This document shows, one piece after another, positions 40,998 through 50,883 of a stretch of 64,000 nt of DNA. The DNA comes from an uncultured Allomuricauda sp. GTDB lineage: Bacteria; Bacteroidota; Bacteroidia; Flavobacteriales; Flavobacteriaceae. Made by a program: the position numbers and the translations under genes. The notes under the pieces were generated by a model, which was given only the letters and a program-made list of their open reading frames with translations, made no database searches and had not been told where the DNA came from. Position 1 is the first letter of the stretch. Each line of letters opens with the position of its first letter. Location: contig NZ_CANLYK010000001.1 of the NCBI RefSeq assembly GCF_947495325.1, positions 1,846,178-1,910,177 of the forward strand. The letters run 5' to 3'.

Positions 40998-42458
40998 CTA
41001 TTTACAATCCCCAATATTAAAACCTTTTTCAATTGGATCGGATGGATTCAAATCTTTACCCAACAATCCTGGGTATTCTGGGGCATATCTAATAACCTGA
41101 AACACATTGGATATAGGATCATCCCCTTGTGTTAAAACTTCACCTTGCGACGTTACTGGATTTATATACTTCCATACGGCTTCATCGGCTTCGTTTATTT
41201 CAAAAAAAGTGCCAGATGTACCCTCACATATCAATGTATTACCATTTGGTAAGCGTTGTGCACTTGACAATATTCTTGAATAAAATGACGTAGGGTCATT
41301 TGGTGCTGTATATGACCATTCTGGTTGTGCGGGAGCGTATGGCTCTCCCAGATTGTATTCATAATTATACGTCCCGGCCATTGTTGGTTCTATAATTTCA
41401 ACAGAAGAATAGGAAATATCCCTACCGAGACCATTGTTGAAAACGAGTATCTTATTTCCATCTGGAAAATTGCCTGATATCCAATGTGGATTATGCTGAC
41501 CAAAAAATTGCTGATCTTCCACGCTACCATGTCCATAGGCCGCTGGATTTCCCCATCGGTATAAAAAATCGCCGCCCATTCCACTATTTCCTCCCGAACC
41601 GCCTTTGGCCTCTTGGGTAGTGACTGAATGATCTAGAATATATATTTCACTCAATTTTTGCGAACCCACAATAATTTGATCAAGATCAGCATTATAGCTT
41701 AGCGCATTAAAATGAAGCCAATCTGCATTACCCTCGGCGGTACCTAAAAAATTAATGTCCAACAGTTGGGGATTATCCGCAACAACTCCAAAATTATCCT
41801 TGGTATCATCAAAATTCTGCACAAAATGGTTCCATGCACTCCATTCCCAAACAATGGTACCATCATTATTGCCCAATGGTTCTATTTCCAATATGGTTTC
41901 GTTGTAAAGTACTCCTTCTGAAAGATTCTCAGGGTTCCTTCCCGCTTTCAATGCTTCTGACTCGTTCATCACTTGGACGGCCAAAATTAAAATATTCCCA
42001 TTTGGCAATGGATACAGTCCATGATGTTGGCTATACGAAGGACTGGAATAGGTATATTGCCAAGTCAAATTTCCATCCCAATCAAACTTTTCTATGATTC
42101 CCCCGATCCCACCATAAGGCAAATCTGGGTTATCAATTTTTCCTGAACGTAGTAAGGAACCATCTTCCAACAAATGAAAAGCGCCTCCTCTATCGTACTC
42201 ACTTATCCATTTATTTACAACCTGTCCGCAATTATCTATAAGGTATGTAGTTTTATGGATAGTAAATAAAGTATATCCTTTATAGGAATCTGTTTTATTT
42301 AAAAGTACTCCGATTGTATTCTCTAAAGGAATTCCAACAAAATCCTCATCAGAATTTGGTTCTTCCGAAATAGGTGGGTTTATCCCATTATCTCCTGAGC
42401 AGCCAAAAAAAATAAAGCTACTTACTAATAAGGTTACATATAGATGATTCCTTTTCAC
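40998..42458 (-). CDS. Aryl-sulfate sulfotransferase-like lipoprotein
   Basis: Lipobox FIFFGCSGD; propeller repeats with LPNGNILIL, QHHGLYPLPNG, FGQHNPHWISG, RLPNGNTLICEG typical of the arylsulfotransferase family. Confidence 0.8.
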   Translation of the reverse strand: MKRNHLYVTLLVSSFIFFGCSGDNGINPPISEEPNSDEDFVGIPLENTIGVLLNKTDSYKGYTLFTIHKTTYLIDNCGQVVNKWISEYDRGGAFHLLEDGSLLRSGKIDNPDLPYGGIGGIIEKFDWDGNLTWQYTYSSPSYSQHHGLYPLPNGNILILAVQVMNESEALKAGRNPENLSEGVLYNETILEIEPLGNNDGTIVWEWSAWNHFVQNFDDTKDNFGVVADNPQLLDINFLGTAEGNADWLHFNALSYNADLDQIIVGSQKLSEIYILDHSVTTQEAKGGSGGNSGMGGDFLYRWGNPAAYGHGSVEDQQFFGQHNPHWISGNFPDGNKILVFNNGLGRDISYSSVEIIEPTMAGTYNYEYNLGEPYAPAQPEWSYTAPNDPTSFYSRILSSAQRLPNGNTLICEGTSGTFFEINEADEAVWKYINPVTSQGEVLTQGDDPISNVFQVIRYAPEYPGLLGKDLNPSDPIEKGFNIGDCK

Positions 42459-42478
42459 AGCAAAAAAAGTTAAAAAAA

Positions 42479-42509
42479 AAGCAGCTTTTTGCTATGCAAA
42501 AAGCTGCTT
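42479..42509 (-). terminator. Intrinsic terminator of the SusCD operon
   Basis: aagcagctttttgc-tat-gcaaaaagctgctt perfect 14-bp stem followed on the minus strand by a T tract. Confidence 0.88.
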
Positions 42510-42524
42510 AAATAAGATTAACAT

Positions 42525-43454
42525 TTATTGCGTTACTGAAGTGAACAATTCCGGCCAATCTTCTCCTCCTTCACGAGTAAGTATAACATCTCCTGAATCT
42601 CCATAATTATTGACCCATGATATTGAAAGCTCAGGTCCATTAACGCCAGTAATTTCCCAAGTATAAGCCAATCCATACTGGTCCAATCCTCCTGAGATAA
42701 TTAAATTACAAACATCACTAAAAGTGGCACCTCCACTAGTTGCGGGGGTATCACTCCAACATGAAGTTCCATATTGTCCAAAACCAAGATCTGAAGTCAA
42801 GTAAACACCTCCGCCTTGATCGGTCCATGTTACCGTTCCTGTAGTCTCACCAGTTGGACATGGAGTTGCTGAGTTAATTGCTTGAAAATTGGTAGAAACA
42901 TAAGAATGCGTTCCTCCTAAACTTGATGCGCATACCACCGGATAATTTACAACAGAATTAAAAAGAACCGTTGTTTGGATATTAGTACCTGTATTACTTG
43001 TTCCATCTTCATTTACAATATCTAAAACCCTTCCATCGTCCATTATAAATTGGGTTGTCAGGGTGAGAATATCTCCTAATTCAAAGTCCGTATTGCTAGT
43101 TATTTCCGGAAAAGCTGAAATAATATCAGTCACGGACAATGAGAAATCCTGTGGTAAAGTGATATTCTCTTCCAGCACCGCATAGTATACATTACCGGAG
43201 AAGGAGGTGTAAACCCCAATTAAATTGGCAGAAGCTGGGTCTCCCTGAGCAACTGAAGCATTGAATTGAATGGTAACATTTTCTCCGTTGGTCACGTCAA
43301 CCAAATCTATAAAAGCCGGGCTTGTAGCAGAGTTGACCATATTAGGTACAGCTCCGTCTTCCAACCCTAACTGGGAAGTTCCTCCATCATCTTCACATGA
43401 AAAGCCGAAGACCATCATGGATATTATCAGTAAAACAATTTTATTTTTTTTCAT
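42525..43454 (-). CDS. SusCD-associated lipoprotein of unknown function
   Basis: Lipobox VFGFSCEDD; Ig-like N-terminal part; directly downstream of the susD-like gene. Confidence 0.65.
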   Translation of the reverse strand: MKKNKIVLLIISMMVFGFSCEDDGGTSQLGLEDGAVPNMVNSATSPAFIDLVDVTNGENVTIQFNASVAQGDPASANLIGVYTSFSGNVYYAVLEENITLPQDFSLSVTDIISAFPEITSNTDFELGDILTLTTQFIMDDGRVLDIVNEDGTSNTGTNIQTTVLFNSVVNYPVVCASSLGGTHSYVSTNFQAINSATPCPTGETTGTVTWTDQGGGVYLTSDLGFGQYGTSCWSDTPATSGGATFSDVCNLIISGGLDQYGLAYTWEITGVNGPELSISWVNNYGDSGDVILTREGGEDWPELFTSVTQ

Positions 43455-43469
43455 GATTTTTTATTTTGA

Positions 43470-45173
43470 TTAGTTATCCCAAAAAATTGAATATGTTCCA
43501 GGATCTTTCTGTGCTGGAGCATTCTGATTTAGATTCAGCTCGGGCTGTGGCCAGAAAAAGGATAACTGAAAAGGATTGTTCAAAACAGTAAGGTTATCCA
43601 ATAGTGGGAATCCATCCCCATTATCCAACTGATATTCTGGGTTTTGAGATCCAGATGGGTCTGCCAAAATAGGATATCCCGTCCTTCTATAATCAGTATA
43701 TTGATCCATTGGGTCAGCAAAAGTTGCTACCCATTTTTGGGTCATTATTATTTCTAACTTTTTAGCATCAGAAGCAGCATCATATTCTGCAATAATTGCA
43801 TCCATAAAATCACTGGCCTCTGTTGATCCGGATAATATTGGAACTGTTTGTGTTGTTCCTGTACCTGCAACAACTTCGTCTACCTTAGCAAAACTTGCCT
43901 CCATGGCTTCTCTCAGTTTTACCCCAGCATCTCCCGGTAGTGCACCGTCTAAAATAAGTTCTGCCTGTATGTACAAAAACTCGTCATACGTAAGGATCCT
44001 TCTTGGAGCTACCCCTGTTCCACTAGCAATGGTTCTGGCAAAACCTTGTCCATCATCATAACGCCCCCCGCAAGGGAATATCCCTGGAAAAGTAGCATCA
44101 TTTTGCACTGCTCCATCCCTATCTGGTCCAATACTACCGAAACGGATACTAAAAAATCCTGTTGAAGCATCCCAGTAATCTGCATTTGGATCACCTGTAA
44201 CCGCGTCTCCTTGATCTTGTGGGAACTGCCCAGGCACCAATTGATTTACAAAATAATAGGACAACCTTGGGTCTGGGTTACCTGTATGTATATTTGGATT
44301 AACTCCTCTAAGTATTTCATAGAACCAAGGACTTCCGTAATAGGTAACTTGGGCTCCGCCGTATGCTGAAATAAAAAGTTGATTACGCTCATCTGTAGGA
44401 GCTTGATTTGCAGTGTGATTAAATTGAAAGTCATCTGCACTGGATGTAAGAAAGTTATCATCAGCAACTAATGCATTAAAATCCGCCTGATCAAACAAAG
44501 TAGTAGTCCTAACCTGGTTGTATAGTTTAAACTTGAGCGTGTTGGCAAACTTTACCCAATTGGCAGTTGCACCTCCATAAAACAAGTCATCCCCAGCCGG
44601 GAAATTATTTCCTGCTCCACTGGCTACATTGGCTTTTCCTTCATCAATCAAATCAAAAACTGCTTGATAAACGGCTTCTTGGCCATCAAAAACCGGACTT
44701 ACGATTCCTTGTTCCAGAAGTGTTGCCTCAGACAAAGGAATATCACCCCAAAGATCAACCGCTACGGAAACCATATAGGCTTTAAGTATTTGAGCTATTC
44801 CAATGTAAACATTATCACCACTTTCGGCTGATTGGGAAATCAAAGTTTCAATATCAGTAAGGGTCAAATAAAAGTTGTCCCAATCGTTGTTTAAATTGAT
44901 ATTGTCCGCTTTTGTCCCATATTGATCTTGCTCTTCCCTTGCAGTAAATTGGTGTGTGTATACCTGTAGCATATCACCAGACCAAAAATTAAAGTCGGCC
45001 ATGCTTGCAACTCCCACATGTATATTTGGTAAGAGTTGGTTCTGTGGAGCTACTGTTGGAGAATCGTTATCTACGTCTACATCCAGATAATCCTCACATC
45101 CAATGAATGCGAATACCAAAAATATCCCTATAAAATAGTGCCTAAGGATTCTTTTATATATTATATTTTTCAT
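43470..45173 (-). CDS. SusD/RagB family lipoprotein
   Basis: FAFIGCEDYLDVDVDNDSPTVAPQNQLLP; helical SusD-like architecture; paired with SusC. Confidence 0.9.
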   Translation of the reverse strand: MKNIIYKRILRHYFIGIFLVFAFIGCEDYLDVDVDNDSPTVAPQNQLLPNIHVGVASMADFNFWSGDMLQVYTHQFTAREEQDQYGTKADNINLNNDWDNFYLTLTDIETLISQSAESGDNVYIGIAQILKAYMVSVAVDLWGDIPLSEATLLEQGIVSPVFDGQEAVYQAVFDLIDEGKANVASGAGNNFPAGDDLFYGGATANWVKFANTLKFKLYNQVRTTTLFDQADFNALVADDNFLTSSADDFQFNHTANQAPTDERNQLFISAYGGAQVTYYGSPWFYEILRGVNPNIHTGNPDPRLSYYFVNQLVPGQFPQDQGDAVTGDPNADYWDASTGFFSIRFGSIGPDRDGAVQNDATFPGIFPCGGRYDDGQGFARTIASGTGVAPRRILTYDEFLYIQAELILDGALPGDAGVKLREAMEASFAKVDEVVAGTGTTQTVPILSGSTEASDFMDAIIAEYDAASDAKKLEIIMTQKWVATFADPMDQYTDYRRTGYPILADPSGSQNPEYQLDNGDGFPLLDNLTVLNNPFQLSFFWPQPELNLNQNAPAQKDPGTYSIFWDN

Positions 45174-45182
45174 GCTTCTTTT

Positions 45183-48100
45183 TTAAAACGTTAAATTAAG
45201 TTTGAACCCATATCGTTTGGAAGTAGGCGCTGCAGAAATCTCTACACCCTGTAATCTTGTGTTACCAAAACTGGTAACTTCCGGGTCAAAATTGGTGTAC
45301 TTTGGAAAATTGGGAGCAAAATACCATAGGTTATTTCCCAATAAACTAAAACTCATTCTTCCAAAGGGTGTTTTATCCAACCATTTTGTGGGTAAATCAT
45401 AGGTAAGGCTCAACTCTCGTAAACGATAAACTGTTCCATCATATACAGATCCCTCATCAACCGTATTAATCCCAAAAGTATTACCCCCCGCTGGCGAGAA
45501 ATACAATTCATTCATATCAATCTGTGTTGTATTCGGAATCTGATTGCCATTTTGATCCAGGATAGGATTACCAGCATTGTCGCCATAAAACCCAGGGATA
45601 ATAAATGTACGTTCCCTATCTTCTGTATCTTTTGTTACCCCACGTCCTAGTAAGGCATCTAGACTAGTAGATTTTATGTCCCCTCCTTCTCTCCAGTCAA
45701 ACTGAGCACGTAAGCTCAATGTTTTATATTTAAACGTATTTATGAATCCAATTCTAAAATCTGGCGTAGGGTCTCCTATAACACCGTTCTCCAAATCTTG
45801 AACAATTCCGCCACCCGCTTGATTAATAAGGTAATTTCCATCCGCATCTCTTGCAAAACGGGTTCCATAGAAAACACCAAATGGTTCACCAACAATTGCA
45901 TGCGAAACTTCATTTGCATTAAACTGTATCCGCTCCAAACCTTCGACGAGTTCCTTTACCTCATTAACATTTTTTGTAAATGTGGTATACATGTCCCATT
46001 TAAAGTTCAATGTTTGTATAGGAACTATGTTCAAACCAATTTCAACACCTGTATTCTCCATTTCACCAATGTTTGTGTTGAAAGTATCAAAGCCACTGGT
46101 TGAAGGAACACTTACAGGTGAAATCAAATCTGTAGTAATTTTTTTATACCAGCTAAAGTCTACAACCGCCCTTCTATTGAAAAACTCTAAATCTGCACCA
46201 ATTTCAAGTTCATCTGTAAACTCTGGTGTAATTTGTTGATCTCCTAAAGCGGTTCTGTTTCCTATTACCGGATTTCCGTTAAATGCATTACCAACAGCAA
46301 AGGTTCTATTCAAAAATTCAGCTGGAGCATCTCTACCTACCGATGCATATCCTGCTCTTAATTTAGCAAATGTCAGAACCTTACTATTAATATTGAAGGC
46401 ATCAGTTGGAATAAAAGATAAACTTACTGAAGGATAAAAATAGGATCTGTTATCCTTTGGCAAAGTAGAACTCCAATCGTTTCTACCGGTTGCATTTAAA
46501 AACAGATAATCCTTATAGGATAAACTAATATCTCCAAATACACCAACATTCCTATTTCTAGCATAACCAATTCCATTGGTTGGTGTAGGCTGTACCAAGG
46601 CAACATTTAAGTTGTTTTCTATGGTGAATATACCTGGTGAAATAAAGGTGTTCGCTATTATTGCATTACGCTGTTGGGTATTCTGCAGTACATTGTTACC
46701 CAATATTACCGCCAAACCTAAATCTTCTGTAAGCTCATAATCAAAATTGAACAACAATGTTGATTCCAGGGCCTCATTTAAGAAATTATCGGTAGTTATA
46801 CCCCCAAGGCCATTGTTTGCTCTAGAGCCAATATCCCTGATTTCCTTTCTACTAAGATCATACTTGTTTAATCCTACACGGTAAGATGCCGAAATATTAT
46901 CATTAAATGTATAGGCAAAATTAACGTTAACAACTGTTCGGTTTGTAGACGTAATTATTTGATCATGTTTCCAAGACCAAAGGGGATGATCCCATCCGTT
47001 ATTTGGAGTCAACGACCCACCTGTTACAGGATCTTCAAAGGGTAAATCCGTATTCCAAGCTCTTCCCAGCCACAATGTTCTAGCAAATGAAGAAGCTGAT
47101 CCAGCAAATTGGTTTTCACCAAAGAAACCACCAACTTGTCCTGTTTCTGAATAGCTCAAAGATCCGCCAACCCTAAGGTTGTTGGCAAGCTTAAAATTAC
47201 CCCCCGCAGAAACCGAAGTTCTACTAAAAGTATTATATGGAATATATCCTTGTTGATCTAGATCAGAAATGGTAACATTGAAACTACCATCCTCTCCTCC
47301 ATATGAGAAGTTGACAGAATTATCATATACAACCCCTGTTCTAAATAAGTTCTCTACATTGTTCGGTTGAGCAACATAAGGTTGAGTCGGACCAAGCTCT
47401 GGAAACGCATTTAATAAATTGGGCCATGTGGGTATAGTTTCCAATGAGTCAAATCTAGGACCCCATGAACCGTTTGCATTCAAATAGCTGAAATTAACCC
47501 CATTACCATAGGTATTCTGGTACTCAGGTAGATTTGCAATTTCTTCAAAATAAACACCAGAATTGACAGACACACTTAATTTGTTATTTCCTGAAGCACC
47601 TCTAGCTGAACCAGATTTGGTAGTTATAACAATAACCCCATTTGTGGCTCTTGAACCATATAATGCAGCTGCAGCTGTACTCTTCAATACGTTGACAGAT
47701 GCAATGTCATTTGGATCTAGCGTAGATATTCCAGACTCATAACCTCCCCCACCAGTAGATTGACTGCTGGCAGTTGTTGTGTTTAAATCTGCTGTAGTGG
47801 CCTGTGTATTGTCATATGCTATACCATCTACAATAAATAAAGGCTGACTAGCGCCACCTATCGTTGTTGCACCCCTAATATTAATCTGATTGGATGCTCC
47901 TGCAACCCCAGTCGACAAATTAATGTTTACACCTGGAACCTTACCTGTTAGGGAGCGAAGCAAATCTGGTTCGGAATTTTCAACAATATCCTCAGTTTCT
48001 ACCTTGTTGACTGCATATCCCAATTGCTTAGGATTCCTTTGAATTCCAAAGGCGGTAACCACTACTTCTTCCAATGCTTGTGCATCTTCTTCCATTTGAA

Positions 48101-48377
48101 TGTTAACAACATTCTGTGCCCCAACCAAGCGCTTAGTGGTTTTCTGTCCGAGATATGTATAGACTAGTGTTTCGCCAACATTGGCGGTAATGGCATAATT
48201 GCCATCAAAATCGGATTGGGTACCGTTTGAAGTACCCTCCACAATAATATTGACCCCCGGAAGTGGTATCCCTGTTTGATCAATAATTGTTCCTGTGATT
48301 GTTTTCTCTTGAGACCATAGACATGTTATTGATAATAACATAAACATGAGAGTCCCAAATAGCTTCTTTACTTTCAT
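45183..48377 (-). CDS. SusC/RagA family TonB-linked outer membrane protein
   Basis: Carboxypeptidase-like N-terminal domain (ITGTIIDQTGIPLPGVNIIVEGTSNGTQSDFDGNYAI), plug LEEVVVTAFGIQR, SusC motif VLKSTAAAALYGSRATNGVIVITTKSG. Confidence 0.95.
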   Translation of the reverse strand: MKVKKLFGTLMFMLLSITCLWSQEKTITGTIIDQTGIPLPGVNIIVEGTSNGTQSDFDGNYAITANVGETLVYTYLGQKTTKRLVGAQNVVNIQMEEDAQALEEVVVTAFGIQRNPKQLGYAVNKVETEDIVENSEPDLLRSLTGKVPGVNINLSTGVAGASNQINIRGATTIGGASQPLFIVDGIAYDNTQATTADLNTTTASSQSTGGGGYESGISTLDPNDIASVNVLKSTAAAALYGSRATNGVIVITTKSGSARGASGNNKLSVSVNSGVYFEEIANLPEYQNTYGNGVNFSYLNANGSWGPRFDSLETIPTWPNLLNAFPELGPTQPYVAQPNNVENLFRTGVVYDNSVNFSYGGEDGSFNVTISDLDQQGYIPYNTFSRTSVSAGGNFKLANNLRVGGSLSYSETGQVGGFFGENQFAGSASSFARTLWLGRAWNTDLPFEDPVTGGSLTPNNGWDHPLWSWKHDQIITSTNRTVVNVNFAYTFNDNISASYRVGLNKYDLSRKEIRDIGSRANNGLGGITTDNFLNEALESTLLFNFDYELTEDLGLAVILGNNVLQNTQQRNAIIANTFISPGIFTIENNLNVALVQPTPTNGIGYARNRNVGVFGDISLSYKDYLFLNATGRNDWSSTLPKDNRSYFYPSVSLSFIPTDAFNINSKVLTFAKLRAGYASVGRDAPAEFLNRTFAVGNAFNGNPVIGNRTALGDQQITPEFTDELEIGADLEFFNRRAVVDFSWYKKITTDLISPVSVPSTSGFDTFNTNIGEMENTGVEIGLNIVPIQTLNFKWDMYTTFTKNVNEVKELVEGLERIQFNANEVSHAIVGEPFGVFYGTRFARDADGNYLINQAGGGIVQDLENGVIGDPTPDFRIGFINTFKYKTLSLRAQFDWREGGDIKSTSLDALLGRGVTKDTEDRERTFIIPGFYGDNAGNPILDQNGNQIPNTTQIDMNELYFSPAGGNTFGINTVDEGSVYDGTVYRLRELSLTYDLPTKWLDKTPFGRMSFSLLGNNLWYFAPNFPKYTNFDPEVTSFGNTRLQGVEISAAPTSKRYGFKLNLTF

Positions 48378-48432
48378 AGAGTTAAAAGTTTTGTTAGTAA
48401 TTAATGAGTCAGCGCAACTGAGAAAGGCAGGC

Positions 48433-48469
48433 GGGAGAAGTGGTTTGATAGCTAATTCAAATAACTCCC
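48433..48469 (-). promoter_or_regulatory. Predicted hairpin in the susC leader
   Basis: Nested complementarity: outer gggag/ctccc and inner tttga/tcaaa, 56-92 nt upstream of the susC start. Confidence 0.4.
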
Positions 48470-48804
48470 TGGTTACGAAAACAAAACCTAATGGAAAGTC
48501 TCTAATAAAATAAGGAAGTAAAGCCTCTCACCGCCTTACCTTTACAATTGCAATTACAAAACAACCGTATGGGGAATAAAAACCAGTACTTCTAAAACGG
48601 GATGGACATCAAAAAATAGTACCCCCAACGGGAAGTACTGTTTTTAACACTTCTTAGACCACGTGTGACTATTAAAAGGTTTGTTAAAAATTAACAAAGA
48701 GAAAATGCTATGGATATACCAATAAGGAACCATTGTTGGAGAAGTAATTTTATAAAACCTCTAGAATAACCTATATATCTTTTAATAAAGGAAGAGTAAC
48801 TTTC

Positions 48805-49254
48805 TTAAGAAGCATAAATGGCCAAATTGCGAAAATCATTTGGGCTCAATCCAGTCTCTTTTTTGAAAGCACTATAAAAACTGGTCTTACTACTATAGCC
48901 CACTTCGTACATTATTGCCTTTACACTGAGAAAGGGTTGGGATAAAAGTAGATCCTTTGCTTCCCTAATTCTGTAGTAACTTAATAGGGAGTAGAAATTT
49001 TTTGACAGGTACTCGTTTATCACTTGGGAAATTTTGTATCTGTCACTACATATATGCCTGGAGAGGTCATTAAGCCCTATATCATTATTCTTATAAAGCT
49101 TATCCTGCTCAAAGGCAGTCTTAATTTTTTCTTTTATTTCAGCTGCTTCTTGTAATGTGAGTCCTGACTTAACATACTTTGTCTCCAAAACATTCTCATA
49201 TTGCCTTGGTTGATGACTGTTTGCAGAGAAAAAGTGTCGAATAAGTTTTCTCAT
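48805..49254 (-). CDS. Small AraC-type helix-turn-helix transcriptional regulator
   Basis: AraC HTH: LSRHICSDRYKISQVINEYLSKNFYSLLSYYRIREAKDLLL...VGYSSKTSFYSAFKKETGLSPNDFR. No sensory domain. Confidence 0.88.
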   Translation of the reverse strand: MRKLIRHFFSANSHQPRQYENVLETKYVKSGLTLQEAAEIKEKIKTAFEQDKLYKNNDIGLNDLSRHICSDRYKISQVINEYLSKNFYSLLSYYRIREAKDLLLSQPFLSVKAIMYEVGYSSKTSFYSAFKKETGLSPNDFRNLAIYAS

Positions 49255-49481
49255 AATAGTTGATTAATTGATGATATACATAATTAACACTATTAATCCG
49301 GCACGGAGGTCTTCCCGATAAGGATTTACGTAAACTATCATCGGGAAACTTTACTCTATATTAAAAATACAAATGGAAGAACTAAGATCCTTTAAACGGA
49401 ACTAGGTGATAAAACAAGTATTTTCAACAAATCACTACTTAATCCTTGTACAATAGGGATGAATACAATGTATCTTAAAAA

Positions 49482-49515
49482 CTAGAAAACCACCTATAAA
49501 TAGGTGGTTTTCTAG
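49482..49515 (-). terminator. Intrinsic terminator abutting the tRNA-Val 3' CCA
   Basis: ctagaaaaccacctat-aa-ataggtggttttctag, perfect 16-bp arms, followed on the minus strand by TTTTT. Confidence 0.9.
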
Positions 49516-49518
49516 TGG

Positions 49519-49593
49519 TGGGCGCTGAGGGATTCGAACCCCCGACCCCCTCGGTGTAAACGAGGTGCTCTAAACCAACTGAGCTAAGCGCCC
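49519..49593 (-). tRNA. tRNA-Val (anticodon UAC)
   Basis: Minus-strand cloverleaf: acceptor GGGCGCT/AGCGCCC, anticodon arm CCTCG-TTTACAC-CGAGG, T arm TTCGAATC. CCA encoded at 49516-49518. Confidence 0.94.
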
Positions 49594-49666
49594 CATTTTA
49601 TTTTTCCAAATGGGAGTGCAAATATAGCACCATTTTTTATTACCAAAAAGAAAAAACGAAAAATAT

Positions 49667-50878
49667 CTAAACTACTTCTGCAACCACAAATGTACTGCCC
49701 CCAACATAAATAAAATCATCTCTTTCTGCACTATTCTTTGCACTCTTTAATCCAATTTTTACGGACTGGTAAGCCTTTCCTGTAAGCCCAAACCTAAATG
49801 CTCTATCCTTTAGTTCCATAACATCCAATCCCCTTGGTACATTTGGTTGAACAAAATAATAAATCGCATCTGTAGGAAAAAGACAGAGAATATCTTCCAA
49901 GTCCTTATCATTTACAAACCCCAGTACAAAATGTACTTTTGAAGCTTTATAATTTGCAATTTGTTTCAAAATCAAATCAAGTCCCTCTCTATTATGTGCC
50001 GTATCACAAATAATTGTTGGGTTGTTTCCCAAAACCTGCCATCTTCCTAAAATTCCAGTATTTACAACGCACTTTTTAAGTCCGCTTCTTATATGTTCTT
50101 CTTTTACACTGAATCCCTTTAATTCCTTTATCAAAGCAACAACTCCCCTACAATTTTTCTTCTGATAATTTCCCAGAAGGTCAGTTTTATATTCTTTAAG
50201 TGAAAGCTCCTCTGCAAAAACTATTTTTGATCTTTTCTGACCAGCTATCAACTTAAAGATTCCCTCAGTTTCTGGTTGTTTTTCACTAATTACTACCGAG
50301 ATTCCTCTTTTTATGATTCCCGCTTTTTCCAAAGCAATCTTTTCCAACGTATTCCCTAAAATTTGCGTATGATCTAATCCTATATTGGTAATTAACGATG
50401 CCTCAGGTGTAATAATGTTTGTTGAGTCCAATCGTCCGCCCAATCCAACTTCAACAATTGCAATATCCACTTTCTCATCGGCAAAGTATCGAAAAGCCAT
50501 ACCTACGGTCATTTCAAAAAATGATAGCTTATTCCATTCGAAAAAGGTTTTATGCGTTTCCACAAAATCCTTTACATATTTCTTACCAATAGATTTTCCG
50601 TTGATTTTAATTCGTTCCCTAAAATCCTTTAAATGCGGGGAAGTATATAAGCCAACTTTATATCCCGCCTCTTGTAGAATAGAGGCAAGCATGTGACTAC
50701 TGGACCCTTTCCCATTGGTGCCAGCAACGTGAATACTTTTAAATTGATTGTGGGGATTCTCAAGAACCGCGGAAAAGTTCAAAATATTATCCAACTTATC
50801 CTTATATGCTGAAGTTCCTTTTTGCTGGTACATTGGAAGCTGTTGAAACATCCAATCCAAGGTTTCTTTATAAGTCAT
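49667..50878 (-). CDS. folC: Bifunctional folylpolyglutamate synthase/dihydrofolate synthase
   Basis: IHVAGTNGKGSSSHMLASIL; VGLGGRLDSTNI; ICDTAHNREGL. Confidence 0.93.
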   Translation of the reverse strand: MTYKETLDWMFQQLPMYQQKGTSAYKDKLDNILNFSAVLENPHNQFKSIHVAGTNGKGSSSHMLASILQEAGYKVGLYTSPHLKDFRERIKINGKSIGKKYVKDFVETHKTFFEWNKLSFFEMTVGMAFRYFADEKVDIAIVEVGLGGRLDSTNIITPEASLITNIGLDHTQILGNTLEKIALEKAGIIKRGISVVISEKQPETEGIFKLIAGQKRSKIVFAEELSLKEYKTDLLGNYQKKNCRGVVALIKELKGFSVKEEHIRSGLKKCVVNTGILGRWQVLGNNPTIICDTAHNREGLDLILKQIANYKASKVHFVLGFVNDKDLEDILCLFPTDAIYYFVQPNVPRGLDVMELKDRAFRFGLTGKAYQSVKIGLKSAKNSAERDDFIYVGGSTFVVAEVV

Positions 50879-50883
50879 TGAAT

